A stretch of 64,000 nucleotides of DNA from Streptomonospora nanhaiensis (GTDB taxonomy: Bacteria > Actinomycetota > Actinomycetes > Streptosporangiales > Streptosporangiaceae): NCBI RefSeq assembly GCF_013410565.1, contig NZ_JACCFO010000001.1:5084001-5148000 (forward strand), in the 5' to 3' direction. A model generated the notes under the pieces. That model was not told the DNA's origin. It searched no databases and saw nothing but the letters and a program-made list of their open reading frames with translations. Positions 32,947 through 40,910 of this stretch are shown here, in pieces. The position numbers were made by a program, and so were the translations under genes. How positions within the stretch are numbered: position 1 is the first letter of the stretch; each line of letters begins with the position of its first letter.

Positions 32947-34246
32947 TTCGACCGGTCGTCGCAACACCGGTTGATCAATTGGCTGTCGCTAGGAGCCTAG
33001 CGAGACGCTCGGCCGGGGTCTCCCAGCCGAGCGTTTTTCGCGGTCTGGCGTTGAGTTCGGCAGCAACGGTGTCCAGGTCATCGCGGGTGAGGACGGACAG
33101 GTCGGTGCCGCGTGGGAAGTACTGGCGCAGCAGGCCGTTGGTGTTCTCGTTGCTGCCGCGCTGCCAAGGCGAGTGAGGATCGCAGAAGTAGACGGGCATG
33201 TCGGTGGCCATGGTGAACTCGTAGTGCAGGCCCAGCTCTGACCCCTGGTCCCAGGTGAGCGAACGTTTCAGCTGGGTGGGCAGGGTGCGCATGGTGGTGA
33301 CCAGGGCGTCGCGGACGGTCTCGGCGGTCCGGTCGGTGGGCAGGTGGACCAGCAAGACGTAGCGGGTGGTGCGCTCTACCAGGGTGCCTATCTGCGACAG
33401 ATGGTTCTTGCCGATGATCAAGTCGCCCTCCCAGTGGCCCGGGACGGCGCGGTCGGCGACTTCGGCCGGCCGCTCGCTGATCATTACCATCGGGGTGGCA
33501 TAGCGCGGTTGCCGCTGTTGCGCCTGGCGGCGCGGCTTGCGGTAGGCGCGGCCGGTGCGCAGCGCTCGGATGAGTTCGCGGCGCAGCTCACCGCGGCCCT
33601 GGACGTAGAGGGCTTGGTAGATGGTCTCGTGGCACACGCGCAGGTCCGGTCGGTCGGGGAAGCGGCGCCGCAGCATCTGGCTGATCTGCTCTGGGCTCCA
33701 TTTCATCTCCAGCCAGGACTGGACTATGCCGCGCAGTTCGGGGTTGGCCACCAGCTTGCCGGGCTTGGGCCGGGCTCGACGCTGGTTGGCGCGGGCCTGG
33801 GCGGCGTGCGGCCGGTAGTGCCAGTCGTTGCGGGCGCCCTCGGTGCGGTTGCGGCGAACCTCCCGGCTGATCGTCGAGGGACTGCGGCCCAGTTCAGCAG
33901 CGATCGTCCGCAACGACGCGCCCTCGCGGAGTCGGTCGGCGATGTGGATTCGGTCGGACTCGTTCAGGTACCGCCCCGACAAAAGCGAAGGTCGGGGCGC
34001 CTCCGTAACCGGAGGCGCCCCTGGACGGCCGCTGGTCGGGTTGGTCCCGTTCCTCCACCGCTTGCCGGTTCGCCGATTGACGCCGACGATCCGGCAAGCT
34101 GCCTGACTGCTGTACCCCGACTCCATGAGCCGGAAGTATTCCGCCCGCTCCCGCTCTAGCTTCTTGCGGCCCTGTGGCCCTCTGTCCTTGCGGATCTCGA
34201 ACCCCATCGCATCCCCTGGCTCAGGGGGTTGCGACGACCGCTAGAA
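32947..34246 (-). mobile_element. IS30-family insertion sequence (about 1.3 kb)
   Basis: One transposase gene almost fills the element. The ends carry matching inverted repeats: left TTCGACCGGTCGTCGCAAC (32947-32965), right the complement of TTCTAGCGGTCGTCGCAAC (34228-34246), with 17 of 19 bases shared. Flanking target duplication could not be recognised, so exact borders may be off by a few bases. It lies between the EEP gene and module 3 and a 109-bp piece of the same end is at 15538-15646. Confidence 0.85.
32975..34207 (-). CDS. IS30-family transposase
   Basis: 410 residues. N-terminal HTH (SGYSSQAACRIVGVNRRTGK) and a second HTH (ASLRTIAAELGRSPSTISRE) that binds the ends. The DDE catalytic core shows GHWEGDLIIG (first Asp), LTWDQGSELG (second Asp) and GSNENTNGLLRQYFPRG (Glu). 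The gene looks intact, so the element may be active. It ends with ARLLATAN just inside the left repeat. Confidence 0.92.
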   Translation of the reverse strand: MGFEIRKDRGPQGRKKLERERAEYFRLMESGYSSQAACRIVGVNRRTGKRWRNGTNPTSGRPGAPPVTEAPRPSLLSGRYLNESDRIHIADRLREGASLRTIAAELGRSPSTISREVRRNRTEGARNDWHYRPHAAQARANQRRARPKPGKLVANPELRGIVQSWLEMKWSPEQISQMLRRRFPDRPDLRVCHETIYQALYVQGRGELRRELIRALRTGRAYRKPRRQAQQRQPRYATPMVMISERPAEVADRAVPGHWEGDLIIGKNHLSQIGTLVERTTRYVLLVHLPTDRTAETVRDALVTTMRTLPTQLKRSLTWDQGSELGLHYEFTMATDMPVYFCDPHSPWQRGSNENTNGLLRQYFPRGTDLSVLTRDDLDTVAAELNARPRKTLGWETPAERLARLLATAN

Positions 34247-34285
34247 GGTGAGGCATGGCGGCGGGGCGCCTTCCTCTGTTCGAGT

Positions 34286-34732
34286 TCAGGCAGTCGGCCA
34301 CCCATGCAGCGCGAACCGGTCCCCGGATACCCATGCCTGGATGCCTTCGGCCGGGTAGGGGATCGTGTTCCACGGCAGCACGCGCGGGTCGGCCCACACA
34401 AGCTTGCCAGCCTTGTCCGGCTCGGCGACGACCGGTTCCCCCGACCATTTCTCGGCAAGGAAGAACATGCCGACGCGGGCGAGGTCCGGGTTCTGTCGGT
34501 GATGCACGACGGCGACCAGGGACAGGTCGGCCGGGTCGATGGTGACGCCGACCTCTTCTCGGGCTTCCCTGGCCGCGCCGTGCGGGATCGGCTCGCCCTC
34601 GTCGAGGTGGCCCGAGGGTAGGTGCAGCATCCCGTCGCAGTAGCCCGTTCCCTGCCGCTCCAGCAGGAGAATCTCGTCTCCCCTTGGCAGGATCACGTGT
34701 ACGTCGATGATGCTGCGGTAGCGCTCCGGCAC
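34286..34732 (-). CDS. Nudix hydrolase
   Basis: 148 residues, GTG start with GAGGTGA upstream, 12 bp after the dTMP kinase. Nudix box GHLDEGEPIPHGAAREAREE then VG is intact; LLERQGTGYCDGMLHLPSGH resembles members that act on small NDP-X substrates. Last gene of module 3; only about 40 bp separate it from the IS30 element, so the operon end may have been displaced by the insertion. Confidence 0.9.
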   Translation of the reverse strand: MPERYRSIIDVHVILPRGDEILLLERQGTGYCDGMLHLPSGHLDEGEPIPHGAAREAREEVGVTIDPADLSLVAVVHHRQNPDLARVGMFFLAEKWSGEPVVAEPDKAGKLVWADPRVLPWNTIPYPAEGIQAWVSGDRFALHGWPTA

Positions 34733-34744
34733 GGGGTCACCTCA

Positions 34745-35380
34745 TCAGGCGGATTCACGGTGTCGTTGCGACCATAGCCCCCCGATGGTGCTGGTGAGCC
34801 CTGAAAGCAGCGACTCGATCGTTTCCGGTCCGCGCGAGGTGTCGGCGACGATGGTGCGCACGCCGGCGCGTTCGGATGCCGCGGCGGCCCCTCGGTACAG
34901 CTCGACCTCACGGCTGGGAAGGGCCGGGTCGTCCTCGAACCGTCCGTGCGAGCCGCGCACGGCGAGCCGTTCGCGCAGCACCTCGGGCGGGGCGGTGAGG
35001 ACGATTTGCAGGTCCGGCGGGTCGGCGAGGGCGTTGATGCAGCGCACCACCGGTTCGGGCACGCCGTCGATCCCGGCTTGCAGGACCAGCGAGGACAGGG
35101 TGTAGCGGTCGCACAGCACCACCTTCCCGGCGTTGACGGCCGGGCGGATCTCGGTTTCGAGGTGGTGGTAGCGGTCAGCGCCGACCAGGCACGCCAAGGC
35201 CATGCCCGTGTACTCGTGGGTGCGCGAGCGCGCGAGCTGCCCGATCTCGCCGCGTGAGGGCTCGGTGGTCGACAGCACGGGCACCCCGGCGCCGGTGAGC
35301 CGTTCGGTGAGGTTGCGGAGCAGGGTGGACTTCCCGGCGGCGCCGGGGCCGTCGATCGCGACGAACAAGCCTCGGCTCAT
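34745..35380 (-). CDS. dTMP-kinase-family protein
   Basis: 211 residues, the usual size for Tmk. P-loop AIDGPGAAGKSTLLRNL, TTEPSRGEIG, DRYTLSSLVLQA (the DRY/H motif) and a lid-like RERLAVRGSHGRFE. Phosphorylates dTMP or a related nucleotide. Housekeeping tmk genes do not lie in operons of this kind, so a modified nucleotide may be the substrate. The ATG overlaps the radical SAM stop by 4 bp. Confidence 0.85.
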   Translation of the reverse strand: MSRGLFVAIDGPGAAGKSTLLRNLTERLTGAGVPVLSTTEPSRGEIGQLARSRTHEYTGMALACLVGADRYHHLETEIRPAVNAGKVVLCDRYTLSSLVLQAGIDGVPEPVVRCINALADPPDLQIVLTAPPEVLRERLAVRGSHGRFEDDPALPSREVELYRGAAAASERAGVRTIVADTSRGPETIESLLSGLTSTIGGLWSQRHRESA

Positions 35381-36852
35381 GCGGCGGCCCTCCGCCCGTG
35401 CTCGCCGTGGGACAGTTCGACCAGGGCGGCGCGGACCTCGTCCACGGTGGCCTCGCCGAACTGGATACCGCTGGAGAAGTTGAACTCGTCGCGGCCCCGC
35501 ATGGCCTCGTCTACGCCTTGGTCGGTGAGGTCCACCGCCGTGTAGTCGAGCAGCTGGTCGGGAGTGTAGTAGCCGGTGGCCATGAGCCGTGCCCATTCGG
35601 GGGTGCCGGGGTAGGGGCGGAACTCGAACACCGAGGAGCGGAACCGGCCCGGGGCTCGGTCGGTGATGTCCCACAGTTCGCGCACGAGATTGACGGTCTC
35701 GCGCATCTCGGCGCGGCTCTCGCTGGGGAACCCCAGGATGAAGTACCCCTTCACTGAGATCCCGCGCTCGACGAGCCGGGTCACGGTCGAGCGGATCATG
35801 TCCTGGGTGATCCGCTTGTCGATGTAGGACAGCATCCGCTCGGACCCGGACTCGATCCCCAGGGCGACCTCGCGTAGCCCGTTCTTCACGAGCCGGTCCA
35901 AGACGTCGTCGCCTTCGCGGGCGAGTACGTTGATCCGCCCCGTGGCGTCCCAGACCGCCCAGTCACCGACCTTGTGCGCGGCGAAGCCGTCCATCATCTG
36001 CTTGATGACGCGGCGGGCGCCCAAGAACAGGTCGTCAACGAACCGGAACGCAGTGACTCCGTAGGCGGTGCGGAGCTGCTCCATCTCGGCCACCACGTTC
36101 TCGGCCGAGCGCACGCGGATCGTCACATCCGGGTTCGCCGAGACGGCGGCGCCGCAGAAACTACAGTCGTACGGGCAACCCCTCGCGCCGACCATGTTCG
36201 CTTCCCACCGGCCGGCGTCGTGGTGGGGGTCTTGGGTGAGGTACCGGCGGTCGACGAACGGCAGTTCGTTGATTGGCGGGGCGAGGTGGTGGTTCTGGCC
36301 AGGGCGGCCGCCGGTCACCGGCTGCCGCATGACGGGGTCGAGCCACATCACCCCGGGCAGGTCGCCCCGGTTGCGGTGGTCGGCCAGCAGTTCGGCGACG
36401 CGGGTCTCACCCTCGCCGATCACCAGGGCCTCGCACCGGGCCATGCGCGGATCGGTGAGGATCTCGGTCGGCATGGCCGTGGCCTGGTGGCCGCCGAGCA
36501 GGACCTTGATCTCCGGGTCGAGGGCGGCGGCGATGTTCGCGGAGATCTCGTAGGTCGGGGCGAGCAGGTTGAACCCGACCCAGCGCGGGTGGACGGCGTT
36601 CACGGCCTGGGCGACGGCGGCGACCGGCAGACCGAGCGCCTCGCCGTCGAGTACGCCGGCGTTGAATCCGCGGTGAGCGGCATAGGTGGCGATGTAACCC
36701 ATCCCCAGGACGGGCAACGTGAAGTCGTTGACGCGCGGCCGCTCGGCGTAGTCGCGCAACGGGGCGTTGACCAGGAGCAGTTCGAGGGGACGGGCGGGGT
36801 CGTGGCCCGTGATCAGGTCATGAGGGTTCGTTCTGGTCGAGGGGTTGGGCAC
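35377..36852 (-). CDS. B12-binding-domain radical SAM enzyme
   Basis: 491 residues. The N-terminal Rossmann-like half (VNAPLRDYAERPRV, VLGMGYIATYAA, VLLGGHQATAMP) is of the cobalamin-binding type, though the DxHxxG lower-ligand motif is not present. The radical SAM core has GARGCPYDCSFCG with Cys226, Cys230 and Cys233 for the 4Fe-4S cluster, and RFVDDLFLG and GYFILGFPSE follow. Such enzymes often methylate unactivated carbons, or cyclise and rearrange. GTG start overlaps the DNA-glycosylase-like gene by 35 bp. Confidence 0.85.
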   Translation of the reverse strand: MPNPSTRTNPHDLITGHDPARPLELLLVNAPLRDYAERPRVNDFTLPVLGMGYIATYAAHRGFNAGVLDGEALGLPVAAVAQAVNAVHPRWVGFNLLAPTYEISANIAAALDPEIKVLLGGHQATAMPTEILTDPRMARCEALVIGEGETRVAELLADHRNRGDLPGVMWLDPVMRQPVTGGRPGQNHHLAPPINELPFVDRRYLTQDPHHDAGRWEANMVGARGCPYDCSFCGAAVSANPDVTIRVRSAENVVAEMEQLRTAYGVTAFRFVDDLFLGARRVIKQMMDGFAAHKVGDWAVWDATGRINVLAREGDDVLDRLVKNGLREVALGIESGSERMLSYIDKRITQDMIRSTVTRLVERGISVKGYFILGFPSESRAEMRETVNLVRELWDITDRAPGRFRSSVFEFRPYPGTPEWARLMATGYYTPDQLLDYTAVDLTDQGVDEAMRGRDEFNFSSGIQFGEATVDEVRAALVELSHGEHGRRAAA

Positions 36853-37591
36853 GTTCGCCTCCCAGGGCGAGAGTGAGTGCGGTCACAACGGACAGTTCGT
36901 AGGAGGAATTGCTGTAGGAGGACCAGCGAGCCGCGAACGCGGCTTCCTGGTCGGGAAGATCGAGGTCGGGGAAGGTCTGCCGGGCGTACTTGCGCACGGC
37001 CATGTCGCCGTAGGGGTAGAGGGAGAAGTCGCCGGTGAAGTCGGCGACGGCGGCGCCGGCCGTCCACGGGCCGATCCGGGGAACGGCTTGTAGTTCGCCG
37101 ACGAGGTCGGAGGGGGGCGCCTGCTCCCACTTTTCGCCGTGGTCGAGCACCGCCTGGGCGGCCGCGCGGAGCGGGTCGCGTTTGAACGCCATCCCGAGCC
37201 CGGTGAACGCCTCGTCGGCAAGGGCCAGCACCACCTTGGGAGCGGGGAAGACCCGGCTGGCCTCGGCGGGTTCGCCGTAGGTACTGGTGAAGCGCTGGTA
37301 CATGAGGCGGGCCTGGTCGGCGCGGATGACCTGCCGGATGATCGCGGTCGCGACGGCTTCCCACAGGTCGGGGGTGCGGAGCCGGGCGACGGGGCCATGG
37401 GCTTCGAGCCCTCGGCGCAGTGGTTCGGGGGCGCGGTCGGAGAGATCGGCGGGGTCGTAGACATCGATGGCGGGGCCAGGCGTAGACAGTTCGATCCCGG
37501 CGGCGCTCGCTGATGCCAGCGAGACGCCGTTGGCCGTGCGGACGAGGCGGCGGCCGTTGTTCCAGGCGGGGTGTTCGCACAGGATGCGCAT
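36818..37591 (-). CDS. HhH-GPD DNA-glycosylase-like protein (AlkA type)
   Basis: 257 residues from ATG 37591, with GGAG 8 bases before. The helix-hairpin-helix-Gly-Pro-Asp motif is ELQAVPRIGPWTAGAAV (166-182) and the catalytic Asp position is in YPYGDMAV (Asp196), as in 3-methyladenine DNA glycosylases. AIIRQVIRADQARLMYQRF matches the upstream helix. AlkA-type enzymes remove alkylated bases from DNA. In this operon with a radical SAM enzyme, dTMP kinase and Nudix it may act on a nucleoside, protect DNA from a modified base, or be part of the product pathway. It starts 4 bp after the MAW-family gene. Confidence 0.8.
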   Translation of the reverse strand: MRILCEHPAWNNGRRLVRTANGVSLASASAAGIELSTPGPAIDVYDPADLSDRAPEPLRRGLEAHGPVARLRTPDLWEAVATAIIRQVIRADQARLMYQRFTSTYGEPAEASRVFPAPKVVLALADEAFTGLGMAFKRDPLRAAAQAVLDHGEKWEQAPPSDLVGELQAVPRIGPWTAGAAVADFTGDFSLYPYGDMAVRKYARQTFPDLDLPDQEAAFAARWSSYSNSSYELSVVTALTLALGGERAQPLDQNEPS

Positions 37592-37595
37592 GGTG

Positions 37596-37793
37596 TCACT
37601 CCGATTCATCAGGGGATTGCACCCTCCCATGAGACGAGGGGCGAACACGGTGAAGGGGAGGGGCGCCCGGCGACAGCCACGTGCACCGGGCGCCCCTGCT
37701 GCGCCAGCGGAGCGCGGTGCGGTCCCCGACCACCTGCTGGAGGTGGCGGGCGTCTTCGTACAGGTGGCTGTCCTCCTGAGCGCTCCAGGCCAC
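37596..37793 (-). CDS. Small MAW-family protein linked to a HATPase, copy B
   Basis: 65 residues, GTG. The first 24 residues (MAWSAQED, YEDARHLQQVVGDR) match the 4205-4471 product; after that the two differ, and the Arg/Pro-rich tail may result from a frame change. It starts 3 bp after the HATPase stop and ends 4 bp before the glycosylase start, so it links the regulatory and metabolic parts of one operon. Confidence 0.55.
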   Translation of the reverse strand: MAWSAQEDSHLYEDARHLQQVVGDRTALRWRSRGARCTWLSPGAPPLHRVRPSSHGRVQSPDESE

Positions 37794-37796
37794 GGG

Positions 37797-38354
37797 TCAC
37801 CCCCACCGCCCCGGCCGGTCGACCTCGGCCCACACCGTGACCCCGGGGCCGCTGTCGTCGCGGTGCCAACCCCAGTCGCGGCTCAGCGCGGCAACGAGGT
37901 CGAGCCCGCGCCCCGACTCCTCCGTGACGAGGCCGGCGAAGAGGTCGGCGCTGGCCGGCGTGGGGACGGTGGTCGCGGCGCCGGGCCGAGGCCCTTGATC
38001 GGTGACGCTCACCCGGAAGCCGCGGTCCGGCAGCCGCTCCAAGTCGACGCGGACCGTGCCGCCGGGCAGGCCGGACGCCGTGTGGCGAAGGGCGTTGGTG
38101 TGCAGCTCCGACAGCACCAGCAGCAGCGAGTCCGCGTGGTCATAGCCCAGCCCGCTCGATCGCCACGCCCAGCTCCTCGCGGTCCTGATCTGGTCGGGCT
38201 CGGGACCGAAGAGGACGCTGTGAACGTCCGCGACAGTGGAGGGGATGCGGCGCGGCAGTGTCAGCAGGCGACGCTGATCGGCGTTTCCGCCGTTCAGCTC
38301 CTGCGGGTTTCCGTACTCCGCACACAACCGCGAAGGACCCCGAGGGTGACTCAC
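37797..38354 (-). CDS. RsbW-like ATP-binding protein (HATPase_c_2), copy B
   Basis: 185 residues from GTG 38354, which forms a GTGA overlap with the upstream gene. N box ELHTNALRHT, G1 DQGPRPG and G2 ESGRGLDLV. From LPRRIPST to the C-terminus it is nearly identical to the protein at 3638-4189, while the first 30 residues differ. Recent duplication or gene conversion between the two modules is likely. Role as in copy A: an anti-sigma-like kinase, target unknown. Confidence 0.85.
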   Translation of the reverse strand: MSHPRGPSRLCAEYGNPQELNGGNADQRRLLTLPRRIPSTVADVHSVLFGPEPDQIRTARSWAWRSSGLGYDHADSLLLVLSELHTNALRHTASGLPGGTVRVDLERLPDRGFRVSVTDQGPRPGAATTVPTPASADLFAGLVTEESGRGLDLVAALSRDWGWHRDDSGPGVTVWAEVDRPGRWG

Positions 38355-38599
38355 GGCGCACACCTCCGCAAGGCGGTCGCCGACTCGGCCCACCGGTGGA
38401 TTTCCCGGGTGGAGAGCAGGCTGTTCAACGCGCTCGAGGGCCTGGCGGATGCCTCAGGCGGTCCGCCCGCAACCCGGACATGCCGGTGGGGATGGATCAT
38501 CCGGAGTCCGAACGGCAGCCCAGCTCCGTAGGCGGGAGGCGACGCTTCAAGGCAGAGGGACTCTGTCCGGCACGACCGGGTAATGACCCCGGCGAGCAT
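38351..38599 (-). CDS. Small protein ending in HRWAESATALRR, copy B (possibly degenerate)
   Basis: 82 residues; ATG at 38599 shares a base with the previous stop (TGATG), as does its counterpart at 30931. Only the C-terminus (REIHRWAESATALRR) is clearly similar to that protein. The middle is Pro/Arg/His-rich with poor coding character, which suggests compensating frameshifts. Coupled to the HATPase by GTGA. Confidence 0.45.
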   Translation of the reverse strand: MLAGVITRSCRTESLCLEASPPAYGAGLPFGLRMIHPHRHVRVAGGPPEASARPSSALNSLLSTREIHRWAESATALRRCAP

Positions 38600-38832
38600 C
38601 ACCGCACCGCCCCGTCGGCAGTGGCCAGGAGACGGGCGAACCTGTCCAAGTCGTAGGACCCCACGGTGTCGCCCGTGTCGTAATGGACCGCCTGGTAATA
38701 GGTGTCGCCAGATTCGTCCGCGGAGTACCGGGTGCACCAACCGGGGTATGCCAAGGTGATGTCGACGAACCTGCTGTAGGTATCGTGGTCCAGCGGGCGC
38801 GGCGTGTACTCGCGGGTCTGGACGGCGGCCAC
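38599..38832 (-). CDS. Small conserved protein of the REYTPRPLDHDTY family, copy B
   Basis: 77 residues from GTG 38832; an ATG at 38907 would add 25 residues. TREYTPRPLDHDTYSRF, GWCTRYSADESGDTYY and YDTGDTVGSYDLDRFARLL match the 30674 protein. First gene of the eight-gene minus-strand run that continues to the Nudix gene at 34286. Function unknown. Confidence 0.65.
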   Translation of the reverse strand: MAAVQTREYTPRPLDHDTYSRFVDITLAYPGWCTRYSADESGDTYYQAVHYDTGDTVGSYDLDRFARLLATADGAVR

Positions 38833-38982
38833 CGTGCCCCTAGGACCCGGGGCCCGGCCCTCTACCGGATGCCAATCTGCCTGATCAGGGGATGCGTCGC
38901 TAAGCATGGGGTGACCGTATGACGCACCTCACGCCTAGACCTGTACTGCTGCGAAGGTAAAAGAACCGCAGTTTCTTGCGGG

Positions 38983-40194
38983 TCAGGCCACCCCAGCGCG
39001 CTGGCACAGCGGCCGGAGTTCTGGAGTCGACGGACGGTGCTCCCTGCGCAGCAGCTCCGTGAGCACTTCGAAGGTGGCGGGGTCGTGCCGGACGAGCTGG
39101 GGCGCCATGGCTTCGGCCTCCAGCAGGGAGTTCACGGCTGCGGAGTCCATGCGCCGCTGGGTATAGCCGCGGGCGATGTCGAGCTTCACCTGAACGCGGC
39201 GACCGATCAGCCCGACCGGGATTGACGACGGGTCCAGCACTTCTCCGGCGTCGATCGCTGTCTGGGCATCACCTACCGCCACAGCCGTACTGATGCGGTG
39301 CATCTCAACGTTCGTCGGTCCGAAGGCGGTGCCGTGATGGTTGAAGTCGCCACCGAGGCGGTCCGCAGCGCGACCAGCCGCGGCGAGGAACCGTGGAATC
39401 GCGGCCCGGTCGTATTCGGCGGCGGCGGCTGTGGCGGCGGCCAAGTGGAGGCCGCCATAGACCGACAGTTCTTCTGCCGTTCCGGGGCGCATACGACGTT
39501 CGAGCGCATAGGCTGCGCCCATCGCGAGGTCAGCGGCTTCGGCTGGGCGCTTACGCGACACCAGGACGTAGGCAAGGCGGTAGGCGCCCACGGCCGCGAG
39601 CAGCGTGTCATCAGCCCATTCCGCCGCGGACATGGCGCGGTCGGCGGCCTGCCACGCCAAGTCGTGCCGACCCACTCTCTTCAGCACAGCGGCAGCCGTG
39701 TTGTACACCTGCGCGCGCGCCGAGCACGCCACCGGGCGATCGCCCCGGCGCCCGCGGGCGGCGGCCTCGACGTCGCGGATGAGGCGCGGCAGGCGCCGAG
39801 CGACTTCGGCGTAGCGGGTCGCCTGGTAGTCGGCGTAGGCACGGTCAGCTTCGGCTTGCAACCGCGCTACGTCCATCGTCCGCTCTTCGCCCGTCTCGGC
39901 GATGATGGACTCCAGACTGGTGTAGCGCAGCATGGCGCGCTCGATCTGGGTGGCTCCGGCAAAGCGGCGATCAACGGGCGCCTCGTCCTCTCCGCCGGTG
40001 AGATCGGCGACGGAGACCGGCAGCACTTCGGCCAGGCGGGTGAGGACGTCGTGGGAGTTGACCTTGTGCTTGCCGCGCTCCACCTGGGAAAGCCATGACT
40101 CCGACCGGCCGATGAGCCCGGCGAGAACTGCTTGGGAGAGTCCGCGTCGAGTGCGGGCCCGGCGGATGATCTGGCCTTGCGTGGCTGCGTCCAC
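38983..40194 (-). CDS. XRE-family regulator with TPR-like domain
   Basis: 403 residues from GTG 40194 behind GGGAGG; the frame is open farther but the HTH begins here. HTH: QIIRRARTRRGLSQAVLAGL, GRSESWLSQVERGKHKVN (about 5-60). The C-domain has ARAQVYNTAAAVLKRVGRHD, AADRAMSAAEWADDTLLAAV and further helical pairs. Similar in plan to the regulator at 28636. It is 14 bp after the flavoprotein gene and about 150 bp before module 3, which it probably controls. Confidence 0.85.
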   Translation of the reverse strand: MDAATQGQIIRRARTRRGLSQAVLAGLIGRSESWLSQVERGKHKVNSHDVLTRLAEVLPVSVADLTGGEDEAPVDRRFAGATQIERAMLRYTSLESIIAETGEERTMDVARLQAEADRAYADYQATRYAEVARRLPRLIRDVEAAARGRRGDRPVACSARAQVYNTAAAVLKRVGRHDLAWQAADRAMSAAEWADDTLLAAVGAYRLAYVLVSRKRPAEAADLAMGAAYALERRMRPGTAEELSVYGGLHLAAATAAAAEYDRAAIPRFLAAAGRAADRLGGDFNHHGTAFGPTNVEMHRISTAVAVGDAQTAIDAGEVLDPSSIPVGLIGRRVQVKLDIARGYTQRRMDSAAVNSLLEAEAMAPQLVRHDPATFEVLTELLRREHRPSTPELRPLCQRAGVA

Positions 40195-40208
40195 GGCCCG
40201 CCTCCCTT

Positions 40209-40727
40209 CTACTTGCCCGTAGTGGCAGTGTGCACTGCGTCGACTACGTCGCGCCAGGCGGGAAGACGCTTCTCGTAGGGAGCGTCCGGGTCGTGCAGCA
40301 GGGTTACGGCCGGCATCGTCCGCAGCGTCTGCAAGGCACGTTGAAAGGCCGGGTGATCGGCAAGTTGGGGCTTGAAGTGCGGGACCACGACGGTGGGCAC
40401 CCGATAACCGACCATTTCGCATAAAAGGCTAATTGCGAAGTTGTCTGCGATTCCGTTCGCAAATTTGTTGGTGGAGTTGAAGGTGAGTGGGCACGCGAGT
40501 ACAGCATCGGCAGGAGCCAAGGGAGTTCCGGTCCCCGGCCTGCGGTAATCGACCCGCACCGATTCACCAGTCAGGTCCGCGATACGAGCGAGGTCATGGA
40601 AACCGGCTCCTGTGGGCGTCGAGAACACGGCCACTCGCCAGCCCGTGCTGTGCAGCGATTCGATCAGTCCCGCTAGCCCTTCGGGGGCTGGAGCGGCGGA
40701 GATGACGAGGTAGAGCATGCGGGCCAT
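40209..40727 (-). CDS. Flavoprotein (PPC-decarboxylase/EpiD-like fold)
   Basis: 172 residues. Starts MLYLVISAAPAPEGLAGLIE and has ADAVLACPLTFNSTNKFANG with IADNF, corresponding to the PASANT-type loop and the ADN motif of the HFCD family (Dfp, EpiD/LanD). HFCD proteins bind FMN and decarboxylate cysteine-containing substrates. In streptomycetes such genes are frequently paired with XRE regulators, as here (14 bp apart), where they may serve as small-molecule-responsive partners. Whether it is an active decarboxylase is unclear. Confidence 0.75.
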   Translation of the reverse strand: MARMLYLVISAAPAPEGLAGLIESLHSTGWRVAVFSTPTGAGFHDLARIADLTGESVRVDYRRPGTGTPLAPADAVLACPLTFNSTNKFANGIADNFAISLLCEMVGYRVPTVVVPHFKPQLADHPAFQRALQTLRTMPAVTLLHDPDAPYEKRLPAWRDVVDAVHTATTGK

Positions 40728-40910
40728 GAAAGAAGTGTAGAAGCCGCTTCAGCGCGAACTCACCGCGCAGGACGACCTCCGCCGGGCAGGATTCGCCAAC
40801 GCCTCCCGCTCTCAGCCACTCGACGCGCTTTCATCAAGATCACTGGCAGCCTGCTCCAACGCCGATAGGCTCACTGCCGGAGTATCCGAGGCCACGAGCG
40901 GAGGTAATCC

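Noticed and set aside
40209-40727. LanD-type decarboxylase belonging to the lanthipeptide remnant
   Set aside because: It lies 25 kb away beside an XRE regulator, the usual place for non-RiPP flavoproteins of this kind in streptomycetes.
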